Shown here: positions 54,130 through 63,799 of the stretch, in pieces
How positions within the stretch are numbered: the first letter of the stretch is position 1
Layout of the letters: every line of letters starts with the position of its first letter
NCBI RefSeq assembly: GCF_019279795.1
Contig: NC_056729.1
Span: 1,864,188,107 to 1,864,252,106, forward strand
Origin: Protopterus annectens
Taxonomy: Eukaryota > Chordata > Ceratodontiformes > Protopteridae
Length of the DNA: 64,000 nucleotides
Direction of reading: 5' to 3'
The notes under the pieces: generated by a model
Databases searched by the model: none
The model's input: only the letters and a program-made list of their open reading frames with translations
What the model was told of the DNA's origin: nothing
Position numbers and translations under genes: made by a program

Positions 54130-56075
54130 TTACATTAGTGAAGAAAGTAGATAACTAGAGGCAAGTGTTAGTTTGGAGGAGGGGCTAAGGAATTGGTTGT
54201 GCTTCTAGAGCATTCCGAGTTTTTGATGTTTTTTTTTTTTTTTATGTTTTGTTGTAGATGAATATCAAATTTTAGCTGTTCATCTTTGGTTACTCCCAGA
54301 AGTTTTGTTTGGCTGGCAATTTCTGTTTGGGCTTTGGAATGGGAGAAAAAAATTAAACTTTAAAGCTTTGTCCAACAGGATAGACTTTCTGGGGGTAGAA
54401 AGCATGATCTTGGATTTATTGGGGTTGAGGGCTTGGTGGTTATTAAGCATCCAGGACTCCATGGTGATGAAGGCGGCTTCCATTTTAAGTTGGAGTTCAA
54501 AGATAGAGTGTGCTGTGTAGATGTTGATAGAGTTGATAGAGTTATCTGCATATTAGATAATGGTCCCATTGGTCACAAATGAGTGGAAGTTGTTAATGAA
54601 AATATTGAATAGGAGAAGACCGAGTATGGAGCATCGGGGCACTCCAGTAGAGGTGTGAAGAAAGGAGGAGATTGAGTTCTGCCATCTGACAGCCTGTTGT
54701 CTGTCTTTTAGATAGTTAAAAAAACAGTTAAGAGTGGAGTTGGATAGTCCCAAATAGGAGAGTTGTGATAGAAGCAGAGAGTGGGAAACAGTGTGAAATG
54801 CTTTGAGAGATCTAAGAAGATAGTAGATACTATTTTGCCATTATCATGGGGTCTGTTAATAGTATTCAGGAAAGAGATGAGGGTAGTGGTAGTATTGTGG
54901 CCGGATCTGAAACCATGCTGTGTGGGAGACAGTAAATGGTTCTGAAGTAGATGGGACATTAGTTGAAGGTGAATGCACTTTTCTAAGAGCTTAGAGATAG
55001 GGGATAGGATAGCAGTAGGTTGAAAGTTGGAGATATCGTAGTTTTTGCCTCCTTTGTGTAGAGGAAGAATAAAGGCTTTTTTCCTATAACATGGGCACAT
55101 AGGATTCTTTGAACTTAAGGAGTAGTCTTTTGATGGTTGTGGTGGAAGTGGGATAGATACTTAAATGGGGGTGGATTGGGGGAAGGTTTTGGGGGAGGAG
55201 ATGGGGAAAGTTGAAGAGATACCAGGTGAAACAGTGTCATTTTTGTTTATATTGCTATGAGAGAATGTTGTGGTAATGTTGGCTTTTGAGTTTATAAAGA
55301 GTTAAAGAGGGATGCAATTTCATGTGCAGGTTTGTCAGGTTGAGAACAAGAACTGTTTTTTGTACCGGGGTTCAGGAGAGAGGAAATGGAGTTCCAAACA
55401 TTTTGGGTTTTTTTTTTTTTTTGTAGCTAGTCTGAAGTTTTGTGTAAAGGTCTTTTGTGTCTTTGCACACCATTTTTGCCTAATTGCGGAGCTGTTTAAA
55501 ATAAGTCAGAGTGTCCTGGTTTTTTGATAGTGCTTCCAGATTTTGTGCCTAAGGTACATCAGATTTTTGATGGATTTGGTTAGCCAAGGAGCATAGTTAG
55601 TTTTGACCCATTTCATGTGGAGTAGAGCAAGGCTATTTAGAACATCCAGAAATGCAGTGTGAAATAATCTACTGCATCGTCTAGTGGGAGAGTTTTTAAT
55701 ATGTGCCAGTTAATGTTTTTGAGAATGTCAGAAAAAATAAGGGGTTAAATTTTGTTAAGTTCCTTGTTTGTTTGTACAGGTGCTGATTTTGAAAGGTAAG
55801 GGGGCACGATGGATGTAGGTGGAGATGTGTTCACTTCAGAGTGTTTGGAAGGGTGCCTGCTTCAGCCATTTTATTGGGGTGGTAGACGAGAGTCCATTCA
55901 AGGGTAGATCCAGAGGTTTTATCCTTCTTAGGTCTGGTAGGGGCATTTATGAGTTGGGTATAGTTAAGTAGGTTAGTATTAGAGTTGAGGTTAGTCAAGT
56001 TAACATTTACATCACCTAGGATAAGAGTTTCATTTTTAATGTTGCTTAACAGCAGTCTTTTTGAACTCATACATA
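54130..56075 (-). mobile_element. L2 LINE endonuclease-RT portion (L2-2, right part)
   Basis: Continuation of the minus-strand L2 interrupted by PLE-3. From the 5' side: endonuclease NETLILGDVNVNLTNLNSN and LINAPTRPKKDKTSGS (56070-55831), inter-domain sequence, then RT. The order and orientation fit the 3' part at 49865-50690, so the two are one element. Confidence 0.8.
54280..56070 (-). pseudogene. L2-2 endonuclease and reverse transcriptase
   Basis: RT: FILPLHKGGKNYDISNFQPT (55075-55015), LEKCIHLQLMSHLLQNHLL, SPTQHGFRSGHNTTTTLI, FLDLSKHFTL, then LKDRQQAVRWQNSISSFLHT and STGVPRCSILGLLLFNIFIN (54700-54580), and the palm GTIIQYADNSI (54570-54540, frame change; N replaces the second D). NNHQALNPNKSKIMLS follows. 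55100-55830 holds the inter-domain part without clear motifs. Frameshifts and stops throughout. Confidence 0.77.
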
Positions 56076-56226
56076 TTATACAAATACTTTTATTTTGCGT
56101 CTCTTGTTCTGTGAGATTCCTCTTATTCTACAATACTTTAACCTTGCTCAGCCCCTCCAAATAATTCCTATTACTTCTTAACCGTTTCTTAGTCTCTTAT
56201 TTCTGCTGTATTTTTAAACTCCATAC

Positions 56227-56390
56227 CTGAAGTTATCAATCTTCATCCTGTCATCACCTGTGGGGTTTGGTTCCGATCCTTTAGAACTGACTTGGCCGTT
56301 ACTACAGTTCGTGGACTCCAAAACATCTCAAGCACGTCCCTTACCCATAATGCTGTGGGTAGATTACCTCAGATCTCATTTGCCACTTTC
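56227..56390 (+). repeat. DIRS-6 5' terminal inverted repeat
   Basis: CCCTTACCCATAATGCTGTGGG and GATTACCTCAGATC match the 3' repeat at 63390-63430 inverted. TCATCACCTGTGGGGTTTGG matches the other end around 63510. The outermost CTGAAGTTATCAATCTTCAT is repeated, inverted, at 63154-63177. Confidence 0.87.
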
Positions 56391-56755
56391 ATCTTCAGAT
56401 GTGGTTTCTTCTTATTTCTCTCGAGCCATCTTGTTAAGTGTAAGAATTTAACTTTTAATCCTTTCCTATCTTTTCAAAAACCTTTCCAAACCTTTAAATA
56501 CCTGTATTGCATCCTTTAAAACTTATAGCCATTGCTTTTAGGCAATTTTTCTCTTCATATTTCTCTCTTCCTCTACCCTAACCACCATTAGGTAGCTCTG
56601 TAATACCAGTGTTGGTATCCCTTGCCCTTCCTTTTTACCACTTCGGTAAATCTTTAGTTACCATTGTTTATAACTTTTCAAAAAAAAAAATCAAAATCTT
56701 TCTGTTCCCTTTCCTTCCCTTTCCCGTGTGTGTAAGCCATGATAGTTTTCCAAGG
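56391..56755 (+). other. DIRS-6 leader
   Basis: T/C-rich, between terminal repeat and gag start. It resembles the leader of DIRS-1 (8411-8646). No ORF with recognisable content. Confidence 0.5.
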
Positions 56756-59190
56756 ATAGCTGATAAAGAGAAAAGTCAAACCAGGTTCAAGAAATGCACT
56801 AAATGCGGTCATAAAATTGCATTTTCTGACCAGCATTCTCTCTGTGTCTGTTGCCTCGGTCCTCTTCATTTGCAGGAGGACTGTATTATCTGTCATGCTT
56901 TTAGTCACTAAGCATTGTTAGATAGATGAAATAAGCTTATACTGAAAGGTCTACTTCCCTCCTCCTTTGGGAAGGCCATATTTGGTTCTCAAGACAAGCC
57001 AAAACCTCAAAATATAAATGTGGATGGACATCTTCTTCTTCTTCTTCCTCATCCTGTTCTAGAGCCTCGGAGGTAAAGAAGCAAGCTTCCTCATTCCTGA
57101 GTTCTTCCTTGATACTGAGCCGTAAAAAGAAAGTGTATCAGAGCCAACATCTAGATCATCGACCTTGAAGGTTTCTTTGGAAATGACTATTGCTCCCTCG
57201 GTTCCGACTCCTTTGTTGGGCCTGGAACAAACTTCAGTACTTCTCACTTTCTTGCCAAACACACAGTATTCCCCTTTGCTAGATCTTTTTGCAGACAGAC
57301 CACCATCCCCCTTTCTAGATAGCCAAAGGTCCCGCTCGGTGGTCTCTGTCCATTCTTCCAGGAGTCTCACTGAAGTCAACATGGAGAGGTTGGTGATGAA
57401 GATTCTTTGGGCCCAAGGCATCTCGGGTACTCCATCAGCTCCTACCCCTTTGGATTAGGTATCGACACCTTCCACTTCCCCTGCTAACCCTCCTCCTCTG
57501 ACCTCCACAGGGATATTAGAGTCTTTGGTTTCATGCTTCCCGGAACAGACCATGTTGGTTCCGAACATCTCTTTCTCATAGGAATAGACAATTGCCTTGA
57601 GCACTCCGGTTGTATTGGAACTGCAGTCCTCTTGGGGCCGCAGGTTGGTGGTCACTCCTGAGTCCTTTGGGTCTACTCCTGGATTTTCTGAGCAGTCTCA
57701 GTGCCTCCTTCAGCTGGCACGAAGATGCTCGGGTCCGACTTTGATCTTGATGGGAGCTTCATCGGAACGGTGGGGGCTTCATAGCTGAGGCATTTTTTTC
57801 CAGCACTGGAGCACCCTTTCTCTTGTGGTAGGTTGGTCTTCAAGGTCATAAAGAGGGCAGTGGCTACTTCCAATTCCAAGTTGGTTCCTTCCCCCTTGGA
57901 GCCTCTGTCTCTGGAGGTCTCGGGTCTGGAGGATCAACTACCTCCTTCACAGGGACAGAGGGTAATGCAGCCTCAGGCTACCCAGTGGAGTACCCCTTCT
58001 GTTTCTGAAACCTCCCCAGATGTTCCCCCTGAGGAGGTCCCTCATACGAAATCGTGCAAGAGGAAGCACCTGGACTCTCCAAAAGAGTCCATCACATAAG
58101 ACACAGATTTCAATGAAGGCAAATGGTCCCCAGATCACCGCCTGATGATGTCTCATTTGGAGACATTTTGGAATGACTTAAACAGAGAGGTGGTTGGAAG
58201 TCCCTCAACCCTTCGACTGAGGAATGTGTGTACTTGCAGGCTTTCGGTACCCACTTGTCTACTTCCTGGGTATCTCTGCCCACCAGTGAGCTCATTGACT
58301 TGATCTCCCAGCAGGTCTGGAAAGCCCCTGATGTGACCGGGCCAATCCCCAAGACACCAAATAAAATCATTACAGCCCCAGAAGACATACCTTTTTGGAC
58401 TATGGGTGTTTCTGTAGCTGCCATGGTGGTAGCAGCAGCCATTAAGAAGATGCTAGCTAAAGAAAGTTCTTCTATCCATCCCCGCAACAAGGAGTCATGG
58501 GTGATAGATAGATTCGGGAAGCGAGTTTATGCTTCATCAACCTTTGCTCTACAGTCTTTGAACTACCTGGCACATTTTACAAGACTACAGACGGATCTGA
58601 TAAAGGAGCTCTGAGATACTCTTTCTCAGGAGCTGTTCCTGAAAGGGTACGAGATTCAGTTACCTTCCCTGGCATACATTTACATTTTGTCCATGAGGTT
58701 TATTGCTCATGTTGCAGAAAGGATGACAAGAGCAGGAAGTTTGGGCATTTCCCTAAGGAGGTGTGCCTGGATGCGCTTGTGCAATTTTGCGGAACCCGTC
58801 AAGTCTTCATTCATCGGTGCACTTTTTGATGGCTCTTTCCTTTTTGGCTCCACTGTTAGAGACACTTTAACTAGGTGTGAGAAGGATGGAGAAAACCCTT
58901 TTTGCCATGAGAGTATGTTTTTCAACTCCTCAAAGACTTCTTTTCTAGGAATCAACGAGGAATGGGAAAAATGTATTATAGGAAATCTCAAGGGTCTTTC
59001 TAGACTACAGCTGGTGAAAGTTCTCCCAGAGGCAGAGGGGGGAACAGTAGGGGAAGACGCTGCCCTTGCGGCAGAGATGGCCTGCAACATTAGGAGACTC
59101 CTTCTTTGGGAAACCCTTTCAGCTCTCCTGAGTGGAGGCCTGATTGTCCACCTTTGGAGGCAGTCAGGGGATGTTTATCCCTGCACCTAA
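56756..59190 (+). pseudogene. DIRS-6 gag-like protein
   Basis: The start appears lost: ATA at 56756 stands where DIRS-1 and DIRS-5 have ATG. The frame then reads IADKEKSQTRFKKCTKCGHK, SDQHSLCVCCLGPLHLQEDC and IICHAF: a complete Cys/His module. A stop follows at 56909-56911. An S/P/E-rich middle part (56990-58100) is frameshifted. 58228-58614 has STSWVSLPTSELIDLISQQV, ESSSIHPRNKES and DRFGKRVYASSTFALQSL. 58687-59190 has LCNFAEPVKSSFIGALFDGS and SFLFGSTVRDTLTRCEKDGE. It overlaps the RT frame (59106 onward) by about 85 bases. The later blocks are shared with DIRS-2, -3 and -5. Confidence 0.75.
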
Positions 59191-60590
59191 AAGCCTGGCA
59201 AGAAATCAGTTGCAATACTTGGGTGCAGAAGATCATTTCCAGAAGCTATACAGTTCGCTTTTCCCTGTCTCCTCACAGTTCAAAAAAATTCCCCAACATT
59301 CCAGCCACTCAGAGGGAACAGGCAGCCATTCAAATTCAAAAGCTGCAAGAAAAAAGAGTCATCCAAGATTTCCCACCAGACCAAATAGGATCTAGATTTT
59401 ACTGAAGATTCTTTTTAGTGCCAGAAGTACAGGGGACTGGAGACCATTCTGGATCTCAGTGAATTGAACAAATCTGTTCAAAAAACAAATTCTGGATTGT
59501 CACGCTACAGTCCATTCTTCCGTTCTAAGGAAAGGACAACTGGATGTGCTTGACTGATCTTCAGGATGCATACTACAATATAAAAATGTTATTGTATTTA
59601 TTTATTTGTTTAACATTTGTTAACTGGGAAAGTCCGACTTGGAACGAAGCCAGTTTTCAGCGGAGGCCCAGTGAGAAAGGCTCCAGATGCATGTATTTAT
59701 AATGTGGGCGGAAACCAGAGCACCCAGAGGAAACCCACATGAACGCGGGGAGGACATGCAGACTCCGCACAGAAGGTACCCCAGCCGAGAATTGAACCAG
59801 AGAACCTCTTGCTGTGAGGCAACAACGCTACCGCTGCACCACTGCGCCGTCCAAAATGGATAGGCGTTCTGGAAGATTCCTTTGTTTCTGGCTGGGAGCC
59901 AGTCATTACCAATTCAGAGTGCTGCCTTTGGTCTCACCACAGCCCCCCAGCATGTTCGCCAAGTGCATAGCAGTAGTAGTGGCTTACAGGATTTCAGGTG
60001 TTTCCATACTTAAATTACTGCCTCATTTCCGTTACCACCAGGCAAAATCTACTAACAGTGAAACAAAGGGTTCTACAGTTATGCGACCACCTTGGCATTA
60101 CAATCAGCTTCAACAAATCCTCGCTGGAACCCACAAAAAATATAACCTTTATAGGAACTTTATTGGACACAAGAATCTCCATAGACTCTCTCCCTCCATC
60201 TTGATTGGAAACTATCCAGACTCAAGTCCATACTCTACAGCAGAGAAGGAGAGTTTCAGCAAGATTGTTTCTTCAAGCATTGGGATCAATGGTGGCTGCC
60301 ATAACCCTTGTTCCCCTTGCCAGGTTTCACATGAGAATATTGCAGTGGTTACTTATGGTTCAGTGGTTAATTTTCCAGCATCCCTTATCAATGCCGATAT
60401 TAATCACCAACACATGCAAAACAGAACTGCTGTGGTGAACTCATTCAAGCCAAGTTCGACAAGGACGCCTGTTTATTCCCCCCTCAACTCAAGGCCACAG
60501 TGCCCATGGATACTTCCCAGCTTGGGGGGGCATTGCTGGAGAAAGACATTCAGAGGCACTTGGTCCCCAACAAAGGCCAATGTACACATA
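59106..60590 (+). pseudogene. DIRS-6 reverse transcriptase and RNase H start
   Basis: 59106-59405 is the RT N-terminus (WQEISCNTWVQKIISRSYTV, EKRVIQDFPPDQ). LTDLQDAYYNIKM ends at 59587, where SINE-3 enters. RT resumes at 59853: LGASHYQFRVLPL, MFAKCIAVVV, then FPYLNYCLISVTT (59999-60030), where LNY replaces the catalytic LDD, and ITFIGTLLDTRISIDSLPPS. RNase H begins with ALGSMVAAITLVPLARFHMR and ends at RGTWSPTKANVHIN (60562-60595), where CR1-7 cuts in. Frame changes near 60000, 60200 and 60440. Confidence 0.82.
59588..59852 (-). mobile_element. SINE-3, V-SINE-like with L2-type tail
   Basis: Complete on the minus strand: head GACGGCGCAGTGGTGCAGCG with A and B boxes (the B box is GGTTCAATTC), core GTCTGCATGTCCTCCCCGCG and GGTTTCCTCTGGGTGCTCTG, tail with AGTCGGACTTTCCCAGTTAAC then AAATAAATAAATA. 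AAAATG on both sides (59585, 59853) may be a short target duplication. It interrupts the DIRS-6 RT between two conserved blocks. Confidence 0.9.
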
Positions 60591-60593
60591 AAT

Positions 60594-61325
60594 AGGTTCA
60601 TAGGTAGGTACTAAGCTATCGGCCCAAGGGCCTACATAAGCCTAGCCAACAAGGTTCCCTGGCTTACACCACCCAAGAAAGTTATTTTCCTGTGCCACTG
60701 TCGAGCAGAGACACAAAAGTGATCCCTGGGGTGTAGTTCCTATTTCCCATCCACTCATCAAGATTTTTCTTGAAGAGTGCTAATGAAGAACTTTGCTTGA
60801 CATAGATGGGTAGCTTGTTCCAGAGTATGGGAAGTCTCTGGGACAGGAATCTATCCCTCCAGCATGTCCTGATTATTGTGGTGAAAAGGTTTAGGTCCCT
60901 AGAGCATGTAGTTCGGAGGGATTGGGATTTCTTTAGGTGTAGCATGTCCAACAGCTCTGGGTTTGACATAGCTCTATATGTTAGGCAGAGATCACCTCGG
61001 AGTAGGCGATATGCTATGGAGTAAAGCTGGAATTTTTTGAGACAGTCAGTGTAGGGCATTTGTTTGAGGCCAGTAATCCTCTTTGTGAGGTACTTCTGTG
61101 GCCTTTCCAGCTACTGCAGATGTCTTGTGAGGTACATTCCAAAAGGGGCGTTATACTCTATAATGGGTCTAATGACTGTCAAGTAGAGGGGAACAATTAC
61201 CTCTTTTTTCCTGGATGAGAACCCTTTTATGATGAGGTGTGCCACGTAGAAGGACTTCCTGACTAATGTGGCGATGTGACTATCAAAGGAAAAACTACTG
61301 TCCACCTGGGTCCCCGTCTCATAAA
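60594..61325 (-). mobile_element. CR1 3' end (CR1-7)
   Basis: Tail AATAGGTTCATAGGTAGGTA at 60594, then the minus-strand ORF2 C-terminus: 61059-60682 (LTYRAMSNPELLDMLHLKKS, CWRDRFLSQRLPILWNKLP, TPGITFVSLLDSG) and 61329-61111 (TQVDSSFSFDSHIATLVRKS). One TAG replaces a codon near 61110. 5' truncated at the start of this block. A subfamily near CR1-8. Confidence 0.9.
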
Positions 61326-61412
61326 CCATGTACTCTCAAAGTTTATGCTAGTAAATGGAAAAGATTTGCTCATTGGGCCTCCATACATCACATCAATCCC
61401 TTTTCAGCACCA
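61326..61412 (+). pseudogene. DIRS-6 recombinase N-terminal scrap
   Basis: About 87 bases between two CR1 copies. The plus-strand frame reads CTLKVYASKWKRFAHWASIH, then HINPFSAPKK, and matches KTYTSKWKRFVFWANTHHVD of the DIRS-5 recombinase. It shows that CR1-7 and CR1-8 are separate insertions around a surviving piece of DIRS-6. Confidence 0.75.
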
Positions 61413-62093
61413 AAAAAGTCAGGAAATCCTTCTATGTGGCACACCTCATCACGAAGGGCATTTCATCCAGAAAAAAGGAGGTCATTGTCCCACTGTACTC
61501 ATCCCTCATTAGACCCATTATAGAATACAATGCCCCATTTGGTATGTACCTCTCAAGACATCTGCAACAACTGGAAAGGCCTCAGAAATACCTCACTAAA
61601 AGAATCACAGGCCTAAAGCAGATGCCCTACACTGACTGCCTTAAAAAACTCCAGCTATACTCTGTCGCATATCGTCTACTCAGAGGCGATCTCTGCTTAA
61701 CATACAAGGCCATGTCAAACCCAGAGCTGTTGGACATGCTACACTTAAAGAAATCCCAATCCCTCAGAGCTACACGCTCCAGGGATCTAAACCTTGTCAT
61801 CACAATAAACAAAACATGCTGGAGGGATAGGTTCCTGACCCAGAGACTCCCCAGACTCTGGAATAGATTGTCCATACATGTCAAGCAGAGTGCCTCTTTG
61901 GACCTCTTCAAGAGGAACCTTGACGATTGGATGGGAGAAAGGAAATTCACCCCAGGGATCACTTCAGTCGCCCTGCTAGACAGTGGTCCAGGAAAGTAAA
62001 TAATGTGGGAAGAAATAGCCAGGGAATTGTTATGGCTAGGCTTGTATAGGCCCTAGGGCTGATAGCCTAGTACCAACCTATGAACCTAAGTTC
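61413..62093 (+). mobile_element. CR1 3' end (CR1-8)
   Basis: Plus-strand CR1 C-terminus open from VRKSFYVAHLITKG at 61415 to the stop at 61999: FGMYLSRHLQQLERPQKYLT, LLRGDLCLTYKAMSNP, CWRDRFLTQRLPRLWNRL, TPGITSVALLDSG. The 3' UTR and tail CTAGTACCAACCTATGAACC end near 62093. About 195 codons are undamaged, so this is a recent insertion; the open frame runs back into DIRS sequence at 61355, which is coincidental. Confidence 0.92.
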
Positions 62094-62214
62094 TTCACTT
62101 TCTAGCCTCAGTTTTCAGTGGTGGTGCTTCCGCGATTAAAGTTCAACTGACAGCAATTTCTAATTTTCACAGTGGTTTCCCGGGATCATCAGTTGCTTCA
62201 CATAGACTTTATAG

Positions 62215-62345
62215 ATTATAGGTTCATAGATTAGTACTAAGCTAACTGCCCTTGCGAGCCATTTTAAGCTTAGCCAATTATCCCTTGTGAGACTCAAACC
62301 CTGCACCTTGTGTTTGTAAGGCAATTATAAAGCCTTTTTAAAGGG
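62215..62345 (-). mobile_element. tRNA-derived SINE with CR1-type tail
   Basis: On the minus strand: GCCTTACAAACACAAGGTGC (anticodon-arm-like) and GGGTTTGAGTCTC (B box), then AATTGGCTAAGCTTAAAATG and GGCAGTTAGCTTAGTACTAA ending TCTATGAACCTATAA. The last ~60 bases follow the CR1 3' end as seen at 60594-60650 and 62030-62093. A LINE-parasitic SINE is therefore likely. The 5' limit is uncertain. Confidence 0.65.
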
Positions 62346-62379
62346 TGCTCTTCTCCTAAAGCCTCCTTACAAGGACCCT

Positions 62380-62607
62380 ACCCCTCCTTGGGACCTTACT
62401 TTACTGCCGCAGGCCTTGACACAACCCTTTTTTGAGTTGGCTTCGATGTGCAACATGAAATTCCTTTCTTGGAAAATATCTTCTTAGTGACCATTAACTT
62501 GGCTAGAAGAACTTCAGAAATTCAGGTGCTCTCATCCAAGCCTCCATATTTGATCTTTCACAAAGTTAGAGTTTCTCTCAGGACAAATCCATCTTTCCTC
62601 CTGAAGT
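62380..62607 (+). pseudogene. DIRS-6 recombinase middle part
   Basis: The plus-strand frame gives PTPPWDLTLLPQAL and then FLVTINLARRTSEIQVLSSK and YLIFHKVRVSLRTNPSFLL. It aligns with SELQALSIKHPYLIFHSDRV and SLRTNSSFLPK of DIRS-5. RR in LARRTSEI probably holds the first catalytic arginine. The frame is closed by the inverted RNase H scrap at 62608. Confidence 0.72.
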
Positions 62608-62702
62608 GCTTGCAATGCCAATAGCACTGCCGTCATGTCTAGAACATTTATGTGCAGACTGACCTCTGCTGGGGACCATGTGCCTTGGACTGTGTTTCCT
62701 AC
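62608..62702 (-). pseudogene. Inverted DIRS RNase H scrap inside DIRS-6
   Basis: The minus strand reads NTVQGTWSPAEVSLHINVLD and MTAVLLALQA, matching the RNase H of DIRS-5 (VQGEWTNLEYNLHINVLELR). It is opposite in orientation to the surrounding DIRS-6 and partly duplicates the segment at 60562-60595, so it is not simply moved from there. Confidence 0.7.
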
Positions 62703-63118
62703 TTATGTTTGTGTCTGAAACCAACATTAATCAGTGCATTCATCTTCCGATATTTTTCCCAAATATTTCTAACAATGGGGATTGCACATTACATTTGTTA
62801 GATGTTCACAGGCAGCTAAGGTTCTACCTTGACAGAACTAAGGATATTAGAAAATTGGACCAACTGTTTGTTTCCTTTTCTCATATCAAGTTGGGTCGGC
62901 CTGTTAACAAAGTATCCTTAGCTAAGTGGATTTCAAGTGCATTCAACTAGAGCAGTAGCTACCTCAGCTGTCTTCCAGTCAAGAACCTCAATGGATGACA
63001 TTTGTGCAGCTGCAACTTGGGTGTCTTCCTATACTATTTTTACTCATTACAAACTAGATCAGGTCTCTAGGGATAGAGCATCATTTGTCTCCATGGTTCT
63101 CAGGAATATCCTTCCTTA
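62703..63118 (+). pseudogene. DIRS-6 recombinase catalytic part
   Basis: 62678-62950: HLLDVHRQLRFYLDRTKDIR, LDQLFVSFSHIKLGRPVNKV. 62937-63119: HSTRAVATSAVFQSR (HxxR), MDDICAAATWVSSYT, IFTHYKLDQVSRDRASFVSM, with the Tyr in THYKLD as the likely nucleophile. One frameshift near 62940 separates the two frames. The conserved residues of this half are intact. Confidence 0.87.
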
Positions 63119-63144
63119 AGTCTACCCAGGATTCCAAGTAGCTG

Positions 63145-63235
63145 TGGACTCTGTCCTACAGGTGATGACAGGATGAAGATTGACAACTTCAGATAAAGAA
63201 GTTACGTGTTACCATAGCATTCCATCTGAGTTATC
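63145..63235 (+). repeat. DIRS-6 internal complementary region
   Basis: CAGGTGATGACAGGATGAAG with ATTGACAACTTCAG is the reverse complement of 56227-56262. GTTACCATAGCATTCCATCT with GAGTTATCGATCTTCATCTG is the reverse complement of 63527-63568. As in DIRS-5, the segment joins the complements of the two element ends. Confidence 0.85.
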
Positions 63236-63389
63236 GATCTTCATCTGCCATCAACTTCCCTCCCTCCATCCCCTGGCCAGATTTCCTGTAAGAATGGATG
63301 CCCACTTGAAAGTTTCCTTTTGGAGCATTCCTTCAGTCCAGATATGGTCTCTTTCACTACCTATAGGTCTTCTTCTTTTTCTAGCATAA

Positions 63390-63570
63390 GCAAACTTGAT
63401 CTGAGGTAATCTGCCCACAGCATTATGGGTAAGGGATGTGACTGAGAGTTTTTGGAGTCCATGAGCTGTAGTAAAGGCTGAATCGGTTCCGAAGGATCAT
63501 AACCGAACCCCACAGGTGATGACAGATGAAGATTGACAACTCAGATGGAATGTTATGGTAAGACATAACC
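63390..63570 (+). repeat. DIRS-6 3' terminal inverted repeat
   Basis: GATCTGAGGTAATCTGCCCA and CAGCATTATGGGTAAGGG mirror the 5' repeat. The outer end AATGTTATGGTAAGACATAAC corresponds to the 3' end of DIRS-5 (ACGTTATGGTAAGTACATAA, read inverted), confirming matching polarity. Confidence 0.87.
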
Positions 63571-63799
63571 TTTTTTCATTTTGTCTCACTCAGTAAGAAA
63601 TTTCTATCTTGTCTAACAACTCCAAATTATTTCCACTACCCTTTCCTGAAATTCTTTTAACAGGTAGGTGGGGGAGCCCAGTGTCTCGCTTTTACTTCAT
63701 TAATCTGCAGTTGTATTTTTTTAAGTGCATGATCTGTCACAATCACTGGATGAGTGTCAATGCTTTCAGTGAAGTGTACATGTTCCTGTGAAATACAGA

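Larger units (their letters stand above)
56227..63570 (+). mobile_element. DIRS-6, near-complete DIRS with later insertions
   Basis: Plus-strand DIRS with terminal inverted repeats (56227-56390, 63390-63570), leader, gag-like ORF, RT/RNase H, recombinase and an internal complementary region. It is broken by SINE-3, CR1-7, CR1-8, a CR1-tailed SINE and an inverted RNase H scrap. The ends were placed by complementarity with 63145-63235. It is clearly older than its insertions and has the same layout as DIRS-5 in mirror orientation. Confidence 0.88.

Noticed and set aside
61266..61523. ORFs crossing CR1-7, DIRS scrap and CR1-8
   Set aside because: They join three unrelated pieces in chance frames; only the CR1-8 and recombinase segments carry meaning.
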